NCBI GenBank assembly: GCA_008501785.1
Contig: QQUD01000862.1
Coordinates: forward strand, 1 to 7,189
Direction: 5' to 3'
Source of the DNA: Chloroflexota bacterium
GTDB taxonomy: Bacteria; Chloroflexota; Anaerolineae; Promineifilales; Promineifilaceae
Length of the DNA: 7,189 nucleotides
Shown: one piece after another, positions 1-5,172 of the stretch
Layout: the number at the start of each line of letters is the position of its first letter
How positions within the stretch are numbered: the first letter of the stretch is position 1
Made by a program: the position numbers and the translations under genes
The notes under the pieces: generated by a model
Seen by the model: only the letters and a program-made list of their open reading frames with translations
Told to the model about the DNA's origin: nothing
Database searches by the model: none

Positions 1-496
1 TTTGCCAAAATACGGCCGTAACCTCATCTCCCAAACGAATACCATCACGCAGGAGTTGGCAGCGCGGAAAGAATTGAAACGCTTCACCTTCCTCGGCTCT
101 GGACCTCAATTCGGAATAGCCAGTGAAGGCATGCTCAAAATGACCGAAATGTCGTTAACAGTCGCCCATGCTTTCCACTTTATGGAATATCGGCATGGAC
201 CGATGTCAATGGCTAACGAAGAAGCAGCCATCATTGGTTTGTTATCACCCACCGCCGCTATCCACGAAAAACAAGTGCTGGATGAAATGGCCGCGAATGG
301 AGCTACGACTCTGAGCCTTTCTCCTGCAGAAGGTGACATTAACCTTCCCGCTAATTTGCCAACCTGGGCTTACCCAGTGCTGTACCTACCCCCACTACAG
401 CTGCTTGCTTACCATCGATCCATCTCCAAAGGACTTGATCCAGATAATCCACGTAATTTAACGGCCGTTGTCTATCTTGATAAGGCCGCATTTTAA
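1..496 (+). CDS. SIS-domain sugar-phosphate isomerase/deaminase, C-terminal part (5' end outside window)
   Basis: The visible 164 residues are the C-terminal half of a two-SIS-domain protein of the GlmS/AgaS/FrlB kind, which isomerises or deaminates phosphosugars in the cytoplasm. Seen in the fragment: the SIS core FLGSGPQFGIASEGMLKMTE at about residues 30-49, matching the GRG..A.EGALKLKE block of GlmS; MEYRHGP at 61-67, matching GELKHGP; and a C-terminal GLDPDNPRNL at 144-153, matching the PRNLAKSVTVE tail of GlmS. The Lys after PRNLA, which is catalytic in glucosamine synthase, is replaced here (PRNLTAVVYL). This argues against a true GlmS and for a catabolic SIS enzyme. The reading frame is open to the window edge, so the start lies upstream, and the in-frame TTG at base 2 should not be taken as a start. 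The stop is 61 bases before the binding-protein gene. The exact substrate cannot be set; an AgaS-like role on an amino-sugar phosphate is inferred from context. Confidence 0.88.
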   Translation, partial: LPKYGRNLISQTNTITQELAARKELKRFTFLGSGPQFGIASEGMLKMTEMSLTVAHAFHFMEYRHGPMSMANEEAAIIGLLSPTAAIHEKQVLDEMAANGATTLSLSPAEGDINLPANLPTWAYPVLYLPPLQLLAYHRSISKGLDPDNPRNLTAVVYLDKAAF

Positions 497-556
497 TAAT
501 TTTGCTGCGAAAGCTTGGCAAAGCCAGCCTTTCCATTCTAGTGAGGAGAAAATCAA

Positions 557-1906
557 ATGAAGAAGATTTGGGTAGTTACGCTTATCGTTTTGTTGTTAGC
601 TGCTTGTGGTGGTGGAACAGAAACAGCCGAACCTGCTGATAGCAGCAGTTCAGACACTGCCAGCGGCGCTGCGAGCAGTGAAGCTGCCAACAGCGACGAA
701 GCGGTCACCATTCGCGTTTGGACACATCAAAATGGCGCATTCAACGATGGCTATCAAGCATTGGCCGACGCGTATACCGCAGATCATCCGAATGTAACCA
801 TCGAATTTGAAACCTTCGACTACGACACCTATATTCAAACCTTGCAGACCGCACTCCCTGCCGGAACAGAATCAGACATTCTGCAAATGTTCGGCACCTG
901 GACTTGCAGTTATGCCGATAATCTGGCACCTGTTCCCGAAAGCGCAGTCAGCATGGCCGATGCTGAGGCCGCCTTCTTCCCCGCCCCCCTTACAGGCTAT
1001 ATTTGCGATGATGCACTACTGGGCCTGCCACAAGAGTTTAATATTGAATATGGTGCGACATTGGTTAATACGGCCGTTGCTGAAGAAGCTGGTGTTGGCG
1101 ACGTTTCTGGTGGTTGGGACAACTGGGATGCCTTCATTGAAGATGCCAAAGCGATGACCGGCACCCAAGATGGCATCATCACCCGTGCAGGCTTCAACTA
1201 CACCTCTGGGGATGCAATTGGCTTCACCATGCTCTCCCTCATCAAACAAGCTGGCGGCGATTACATGAATGCTGACAAAACGGCTTTCACCCTCAACACG
1301 CCCGAAGGCAAACAAGCCCTTGAATTGATGAAGCGGATGGCTGACGAAGGTATCATTGACCCTGTTTTGTTCAATGACGAGTCCAACTGGGTTGGCGATT
1401 GTCACTTTGAAGAAGCATGTGCTATGGGCATCGTTGGTCCTTGGGCGATTGCTGACTACTCAGGCGACTTCCCCGAAGTGGCAGAACACACCATTTATGC
1501 TCCATTGCCCAGTTTAGGCGCAGAACCGAATTTCGTTGCCGACTCTGGCTGGGGTCTGACTGTTTCTAACAACAGCGAAGTGCAGGATGCGGCATGGGAC
1601 TTCATCAAGTTCGTGACCATGAACGAAGAAAACGCGCTCGGTTGGAACATCGGCTCTGGCACACTGCCAGCTCTGAAAGCAAATACTGAAGGAGCCGCTC
1701 GCGATACATTGGTGGGTGAATTCTCCTACTTTGAGCCGTTCTTAGAGGTACTGCCCTACGGCGAATACATGGGGTCACTGCCTGACCGTGATTTGTTCTG
1801 GTACGACATTGCTTATCCGCATGTATTGAACATGTTGCAAGATATCGAAACGATTGATGAAGCATTGGCGGCGATGGAACAGGAAGCAAACGAGAGCTTT
1901 GAATAA
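557..1906 (+). CDS. ABC transporter sugar-binding lipoprotein (family 1 extracellular solute-binding protein)
   Basis: This is the substrate-binding component of the CUT1 importer encoded by the next two genes, anchored outside the membrane by lipid. The 449-residue length is usual for the family. Residues 1-17 form a lipoprotein signal peptide (MKK, a hydrophobic run, then LLAAC with Cys17). An Ala/Ser/Asp/Glu-rich tether follows to about residue 49, and the mature domain begins VTIRVWTHQNG, a typical first strand of family 1 binding proteins. GIVGPWAIADYS near residues 290-301 matches the conserved late G.W motif of the family. Four cysteines occur as two spaced pairs (117/150 and 282/288) and could form extracytoplasmic disulphides. 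GAGGAG at 543-548 lies 8 bases before the ATG, fixing the start. A strong hairpin follows the stop, which may protect this message so that it exceeds the permeases. The sugar bound cannot be read from the sequence. Confidence 0.95.
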   Translation: MKKIWVVTLIVLLLAACGGGTETAEPADSSSSDTASGAASSEAANSDEAVTIRVWTHQNGAFNDGYQALADAYTADHPNVTIEFETFDYDTYIQTLQTALPAGTESDILQMFGTWTCSYADNLAPVPESAVSMADAEAAFFPAPLTGYICDDALLGLPQEFNIEYGATLVNTAVAEEAGVGDVSGGWDNWDAFIEDAKAMTGTQDGIITRAGFNYTSGDAIGFTMLSLIKQAGGDYMNADKTAFTLNTPEGKQALELMKRMADEGIIDPVLFNDESNWVGDCHFEEACAMGIVGPWAIADYSGDFPEVAEHTIYAPLPSLGAEPNFVADSGWGLTVSNNSEVQDAAWDFIKFVTMNEENALGWNIGSGTLPALKANTEGAARDTLVGEFSYFEPFLEVLPYGEYMGSLPDRDLFWYDIAYPHVLNMLQDIETIDEALAAMEQEANESFE

Positions 1907-1911
1907 AAGTT

Positions 1912-1948
1912 TCAGGTGACAGTCACTTGGAAAGTGACTGTCACCTGA
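1912..1948. repeat. Perfect 17-bp stem hairpin between binding-protein and permease genes
   Basis: The left arm, 1912-1928 (TCAGGTGACAGTCACTT), is exactly complementary to 1932-1948, with a 3-base GGA loop. Each arm is itself near-palindromic (GTGAC-A-GTCAC and GTGAC-T-GTCAC). There is no T-run after the stem, so it is not a classic intrinsic terminator. It starts 5 bases after the upstream stop and ends 4 bases before the GGAG ribosome site of the permease gene. By analogy with the REP hairpins between malE and malF in E. coli, it could stabilise the binding-protein message against 3' exonucleases and lower permease expression; this role is inferred. The same outer sequence pattern recurs in hairpins at 5018-5051 and 5112-5143. 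Confidence 0.9.
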
Positions 1949-1964
1949 TAGTGGAGACAAAGAC

Positions 1965-2978
1965 ATGCAGGTTTCAGCTTCTAATACTGAGATTAAAAAA
2001 CGGCCGTTTTGGAAATTCACAGGCGGTCGTGAAGGAGCCAAACGCACTTTTGTCGCTAGCGCAGTCACGCCGATGGTATTGTACATGGGCTTCTGGGCTT
2101 TGTTTCCAATTTTGTGGGCGGCGATTTTGGCCTTTTTTGAGTACAGTGCCCGCCGGGACGGGGGAACGATTTTGGGATTGGGTGGAGAGAATCCATTTGT
2201 TGGCCTACAGCACTTTAGAAACATGCTCAACTTTAGCGAAGATGCACCGTTGGAAGTGCGCCAGTTCCATACCAGCGTTAAAACCACACTCATGTTCGCC
2301 TTTTTAGTCGTCCCGCTCAACCTCGCCATTACTCTGCCGCTGGCAGCGATGATCGAATCTATCGGGAATCGGCTGAAGCTAGCTTTCCGCACCATTTTCT
2401 TCTTGCCTATTGTCACTGCATCGGTAGGGGTGGCTCTGATGTGGGGGTACATTTTGCATCCCCAACGTGGATTTCTCAATGGCGCGATTGGCTTCTTTGC
2501 TGGCAAATTGACTGTTATCAACTGGACAGGAGACCCTAATTTGACAGTTGGTCCTGTGCCGGTAGCGTTGTTGGCGGTGATCATTGCCTATCTGTGGCAG
2601 GACATTGGCTATAATCTCATCATTTTTATTGCCGCCTTGCAAGCCATTCCCAATAGTGTGCGAGAAGCCGCAATTATTGATGGGGCCAATGGTCGTGATT
2701 TGTTTTTCAAAATTACCCTTCCCTTGCTCAAACCAACTATTTTCCTTGCTTCCGTACTAACGATGATTTCGGCTTTTCAAGTATTCGATATTATTCAGGT
2801 GATGACCGATGGTGGCCCCAATGAACAAACGCGGGTGATGGTGATTGATATTTACAGCAATGCGTTTCGATTTCAGCGTATGGGATGGGCGGCGGCCGTT
2901 TCCACCGTGCTGTTCCTCTTGGTTTTAGCTATTTCATTGATTCAAAATCGCCTGCTGAGAAGCGAGTGGGAATACTGA
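1965..2978 (+). CDS. CUT1 ABC sugar transporter permease, MalF/UgpA-like
   Basis: This is the first membrane subunit of the importer. It is 337 residues long with about six hydrophobic segments, near 31-58, 106-130, 141-164, 197-228, 258-280 and 307-328. The cytoplasmic EAA loop that docks the ATPase is clear at 234-257 (EAAIIDGANGRDLFFKITLP, then LLKP). The segment around 213-229 and the GGP at 283-285 (DGGPNEQTR) are also typical of MalF-like subunits. GGAG at 1953-1956 sits 8 bases before the ATG. The cytoplasmic N-terminal tail contains KRPF, encoded by one copy of the AACGGCCGTT palindrome (1997-2010). With its partner at 3027 it forms the transmembrane channel. No ATP-binding subunit is present in the window, so a shared MsmX/UgpC-type ATPase encoded elsewhere is likely. 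Confidence 0.95.
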   Translation: MQVSASNTEIKKRPFWKFTGGREGAKRTFVASAVTPMVLYMGFWALFPILWAAILAFFEYSARRDGGTILGLGGENPFVGLQHFRNMLNFSEDAPLEVRQFHTSVKTTLMFAFLVVPLNLAITLPLAAMIESIGNRLKLAFRTIFFLPIVTASVGVALMWGYILHPQRGFLNGAIGFFAGKLTVINWTGDPNLTVGPVPVALLAVIIAYLWQDIGYNLIIFIAALQAIPNSVREAAIIDGANGRDLFFKITLPLLKPTIFLASVLTMISAFQVFDIIQVMTDGGPNEQTRVMVIDIYSNAFRFQRMGWAAAVSTVLFLLVLAISLIQNRLLRSEWEY

Positions 2979-2979
2979 G

Positions 2980-3019
2980 TAATTGTCAATTGTCAATGCT
3001 TAATTGCCAATTGTTAATG
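2980..3019 (+). repeat. Two 19-bp direct repeats, period 21, before the second permease gene
   Basis: TAATTGTCAATTGTCAATG at 2980-2998 is repeated at 3001-3019 with 17 of 19 bases identical. It is AT-rich and contains CAATTG palindromes. It fills almost the whole gap between the two permease genes, beginning one base after the upstream stop codon. The last base of the second copy is the first base of the GAGGG ribosome-binding sequence at 3019-3023, so the repeat could affect translation initiation. Similar AATTGTCAATTG strings occur as intergenic repeats in other bacteria, as I recall, so it may be a dispersed element. Confidence 0.75.
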
Positions 3020-3023
3020 AGGG
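3019..3023 (+). promoter_or_regulatory. Ribosome-binding site with very short spacing
   Basis: GAGGG lies only 3 bases before the ATG at 3027, which is tighter than usual. No better in-frame start is close by, and the N-terminal residues from this ATG look like a normal MalG-type tail. The start is therefore kept, with possible weak or coupled initiation. Confidence 0.5.
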
Positions 3024-3026
3024 ATT

Positions 3027-3887
3027 ATGTCAATTACGACTTATCAGCCAAAACGACGCACATTTCAATTTAATTTGGGGAAAACGGCCGTTTACATCAT
3101 CCTCATCCTCGGCAGTTTTATTGCTATGTTGCCATTCATCTGGATGATTTTAGCCGCTTTCAAAACAGGCCAGGAACTGCGCCAAATTCCACCCACTTTC
3201 TTGCCACAAGAATGGACGCTAGACAATTTTCGCACCATATTCAACGATGAAGATTTGCCCTTGCTCACCTTTTATGGCAACTCGGCATTCGTGGCTCTCA
3301 TGAATACCACGCTGGTTTTATTTACCAGTTCGTTATTTGGCTTCATCTTTGCCAAGTACGATTTTAGAGGTAAAAAAACCATCTTTTGGTTCATTCTTGC
3401 CACCATGATGATTCCCTTCCAAGTGATGATGATTCCCAGCTACCTAATTTTAGTGAAGTTAGGTTTACTCAATAGTTTATGGGGGCTGGTTGTCGGTTCG
3501 GCCGTCGATGCGTTTGGCATTTTCCTCATCACCCAATTTGCCAAATCGATTCCCAATGAACTGCTGGATGCAGCACGAGTGGATGGCGCATCGGAATGGC
3601 GCATTTATTGGAAGATTGCCCTGCCCCAACTTGGCCCAGCGATGGCAACGCTAGGTATGTTGACCTTCATGTTTAACTGGAATTCGTATTTGTGGCCGCT
3701 GATTGTGTTAACAGAGCAGCAAAAGCGCACGTTGCCTATCATTTTGAATTGGTACTCCACCCAGCACTCCACCCAAATCCACCTGACAATGGCTGCTTCT
3801 GTACTCGTTGTGGTTCCCATTTTGATTGTCTTTTTGGCGATGCAAAAGTGGATTGTGAAGGGGATTTCATTGACAGGGCTTAAATAG
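3027..3887 (+). CDS. CUT1 ABC sugar transporter permease, MalG/UgpE-like
   Basis: This is the second membrane subunit of the importer, 286 residues long, usual for MalG-like proteins. Hydrophobic segments lie near 21-45, 85-109, 117-141, 150-170, 205-226 and 255-273. The EAA loop is at 180-200 (LDAARVDGASEWRIYWKIALP, shown here as its positions and key DAARVDGA core). MMIPFQVMMIPSY at 127-139 and the C-terminal QKWIVKGISLTGLK, equivalent to the RYFVRGLTAGAVK tail of MalG, are hallmark features. The gene follows the MalF-like gene after 48 bases, clearly in the same operon. An AAACGGCCGTTT palindrome (3082-3093) encodes T-A-V just before the first membrane segment. The transported sugar is unknown; the neighbouring glycosidases suggest oligosaccharides. 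Confidence 0.95.
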   Translation: MSITTYQPKRRTFQFNLGKTAVYIILILGSFIAMLPFIWMILAAFKTGQELRQIPPTFLPQEWTLDNFRTIFNDEDLPLLTFYGNSAFVALMNTTLVLFTSSLFGFIFAKYDFRGKKTIFWFILATMMIPFQVMMIPSYLILVKLGLLNSLWGLVVGSAVDAFGIFLITQFAKSIPNELLDAARVDGASEWRIYWKIALPQLGPAMATLGMLTFMFNWNSYLWPLIVLTEQQKRTLPIILNWYSTQHSTQIHLTMAASVLVVVPILIVFLAMQKWIVKGISLTGLK

Positions 3888-3904
3888 GCTTGCAGAGCAA
3901 GATT

Positions 3905-4948
3905 ATGAAACGAATCCATTCTGTTTTTATGCTGTTGGTTGCTGTGTTGGTTGCATGTGGTGGAGGGGGAGAAACGGCCGTTTCGACTTCGCTCAGTGCA
4001 GGTGTTTCCACACCTACTGCCATTCCAACCCCAACCACAAAACCTGCGCCAACCCCTATCATATTTTCAAAAACAGATGAAGATTGGGCAACAGTAGAAA
4101 ATTTCACCTACCAATTACAACGACCCAACGCTCAGCGCATCGGCAAAACCGCCTTTGACCTCGTCGTCGTCAGTATCTCTGCCGCCGGAAGCTCACCTGA
4201 AACCATCCCTGCGCTCAAGCAAAGCGAAGGCGGAGACAAGCTTATCTTGTGCTACATGAGCATCGGTGAGGCTGAAGATTATCGCTGGTATTGGCAGTCT
4301 GAGTGGAAAGAAAATCCGCCCGCGTGGTTGGACGAACCGAATCCTGTTTGGGCTGGTGATTATAAAGTGCGCTATTGGATGCCAGAATGGCAGGAAATCA
4401 TCTATGGCACGCCCGAAAGTTATCTTGATCAAATAATTGCCCTTGGTTTTGACGGCGTCTATATGGACATTGTGGACGGATACCAGTTTTATGAAGAACG
4501 CGATGGCCGTACGACTGCCGCTCGTGAAATGGCCGATTTTGTTATCGCTATTGCCGAATATGCGCGCGAACGACATCCCGGCTTCGGCATCTTTCCACAA
4601 AATGCTGAGGAGTTGGGTATTCTCTTCCCTGATTATTTAGAAACTGTCACCGGTATGGGCGTGGAAGATTTGTATTATGGCTACCCTCGCGATCATGAGC
4701 CCAGCCCGGCCGACTGGACAGCCGCACGAGAAGCAACACTCGACCAATGGATAGCTGCCGACAAACTCGTTTTGACAATTGATTACAGTGCAAAAGCAGA
4801 CCAAATTGCTGATGCATACCAACGCGCATTAGTTCGTGGATATGTACCGTATGTGACGGACCGCTCATTGGGTCGTCTGCGTGTCAATCCCGGATTTGAA
4901 CCAGAAAAAACGCATGCCGAATATGATTTTTCAGCAGTAAACGAATAA
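3905..4948 (+). CDS. Surface lipoprotein with TM1410/GH114-like glycoside hydrolase domain
   Basis: This is a predicted extracytoplasmic, lipid-anchored glycosidase of 347 residues. Residues 1-18 are a lipoprotein signal (MKRIHSVFMLLVAVLVAC, Cys18). A Gly/Thr/Pro-rich tether follows to about residue 55, and the rest is one (beta/alpha)8-type domain. Family marks of the MJ1477/TM1410 and GH114 group are YMSIGEAEDYRWYW at 117-130, WAGDYKVRYWMPEWQ at about 149-163, GFDGVYMDIVDGY at 181-193 and FPQNAEEL at 230-237. Acidic residues Asp183, Asp188, Asp191 and Glu235 are the likely active-site candidates. The GH114 founder is an endo-alpha-1,4-polygalactosaminidase, and the PelA hydrolase domain is related; activity on galactosamine polymers is inferred by homology only. 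The ATG at 3905 is preferred to an in-frame TTG at 3890, because it gives a normal lysine-arginine N-terminus. No strong ribosome site is visible. The gene starts 17 bases after the permease stop, so it is very probably cotranscribed with the importer. Confidence 0.85.
   Translation: MKRIHSVFMLLVAVLVACGGGGETAVSTSLSAGVSTPTAIPTPTTKPAPTPIIFSKTDEDWATVENFTYQLQRPNAQRIGKTAFDLVVVSISAAGSSPETIPALKQSEGGDKLILCYMSIGEAEDYRWYWQSEWKENPPAWLDEPNPVWAGDYKVRYWMPEWQEIIYGTPESYLDQIIALGFDGVYMDIVDGYQFYEERDGRTTAAREMADFVIAIAEYARERHPGFGIFPQNAEELGILFPDYLETVTGMGVEDLYYGYPRDHEPSPADWTAAREATLDQWIAADKLVLTIDYSAKADQIADAYQRALVRGYVPYVTDRSLGRLRVNPGFEPEKTHAEYDFSAVNE
3971..4015 (+). repeat. Stacked repeat fragments inside the lipoprotein tether
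   Basis: This stretch follows the lipobox codons and encodes part of the flexible tether. It holds a 14-bp palindrome GAAACGGCCGTTTC (3971-3984). It then has TTTCGACTTCGCTCAGTG (3981-3998), a string I recognise as resembling short dispersed repeats seen in many bacterial genomes, and next a small inverted repeat AGGTGT-TTCC-ACACCT (4000-4015). Reading through it gives ETAVSTSLSAGVSTP, which is compatible with a linker. I infer that repeat sequence was accommodated in a tolerant part of the protein. Confidence 0.5.
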
Positions 4949-5017
4949 ATGATTACCATCAGAGCCTTCTACTTTATATATTACGCTGCTGCTGCTTTTC
5001 GTTTACCCATCCAGCAA

Positions 5018-5051
5018 AGGTGCATTGCACTTTCCTAAGTGCGCTGCACCT
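5018..5051. repeat. Imperfect 15-bp stem hairpin
   Basis: AGGTGCATTGCACTT (5018-5032) pairs with AAGTGCGCTGCACCT (5037-5051) around a TCCT loop, with one mismatch and one G-T wobble. The outer bases (AGGTG...CACTT / AAGTG...CACCT) match those of the 1912-1948 hairpin, while the five central bases differ. No T-run follows, so a terminator is unlikely. Confidence 0.8.
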
Positions 5052-5117
5052 GGCTCACACCAAGTGAACGAATCTGGTTCGTATCAAGTGCAATGAAACT
5101 GGTTCGTATCAAGTGCA
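5050..5117 (+). repeat. Three tandem degenerate repeat units of 24-25 bases
   Basis: The second and third units share the identical 19-mer CTGGTTCGTATCAAGTGCA, at 5074-5092 and 5099-5117 (period 25). The first unit, from 5050, is a diverged copy (CTGGCTCACACCAAGTG) with a 24-base period. The last unit runs into the hairpin at 5112-5143. Between units there is an inverted repeat ACGAA-N5-TTCGT at 5068-5082, which has the form of a dimeric regulator site, although no regulator is known here. The copies are contiguous with no unique spacers. Confidence 0.8.
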
Positions 5118-5143
5118 TTGCACCGAAGAAGGTGCAATGCACT
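5112..5143. repeat. Perfect 13-bp stem hairpin upstream of GH4 gene
   Basis: AGTGCATTGCACC (5112-5124) is the exact reverse complement of GGTGCAATGCACT (5131-5143), with loop GAAGAA. It ends 17 bases before the AAGGAG ribosome site and 29 bases before the GH4 start codon, so in a transcript from upstream it would sit in the 5' leader. Its arms follow the same AGTG-N5-CACC pattern as the other two hairpins. Confidence 0.85.
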
Positions 5144-5160
5144 GGTCAAAATTTTCTAAA

Positions 5161-5166
5161 AAGGAG
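5161..5166 (+). promoter_or_regulatory. Ribosome-binding site fixing the GH4 start
   Basis: AAGGAG lies 6 bases before the ATG at 5173. The reading frame is open further upstream to a GTG at 5113, but that start would translate the hairpin repeat into a non-homologous 20-residue tail. The ATG at 5173 begins directly with the Rossmann strand LKVTIIGAGS. Confidence 0.85.
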
Positions 5167-5172
5167 CATTCA

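Larger units (their letters stand above)
4949..5172. other. 224-base intergenic region rich in palindromes and tandem repeats
   Basis: No gene is seen here. Bases 4949-5015 look like ordinary AT-richer spacer. A TTACCA (4953-4958) and TATATT (4977-4982) pair 18 bases apart could be a weak promoter, but this is not secure. Bases 5018-5051 form an imperfect hairpin, 5050-5117 hold three tandem units of about 25 bases, and 5112-5143 form a perfect hairpin. All of these lie upstream of the GH4 ribosome site. It is the largest gap in the window and the most likely place for a new promoter or for control of the GH4 gene. Confidence 0.7.

Noticed and set aside
514..535. Small hairpin TGGC-AAA-GCCA between the SIS and binding-protein genes
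   Set aside because: A four-base-pair stem is too weak to call a terminator or regulatory structure.
1912..1948. Intrinsic terminator
   Set aside because: The stem is strong, but no run of T follows and the ribosome site for the next operon gene comes immediately after.
1775..2584. Long open frame on the minus strand (269 codons)
   Set aside because: It lies opposite the end of the binding-protein gene and most of the MalF-like permease, both clearly recognised. Its translation has no family features, and it runs through the intergenic hairpin.
3890..3904. TTG start adding five residues to the lipoprotein
   Set aside because: The ATG at 3905 gives a standard MKR lipoprotein signal. The TTG lies only 2 bases after the previous stop and has no ribosome site.
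5050..5117. CRISPR-like array
   Set aside because: The repeats are contiguous with a period of about 25 bases and have no unique spacers; no cas gene is nearby.
5113..5172. N-terminal extension of GH4 from GTG 5113
   Set aside because: It would translate the palindromic repeat, while AAGGAG is positioned for ATG 5173, where family similarity begins.
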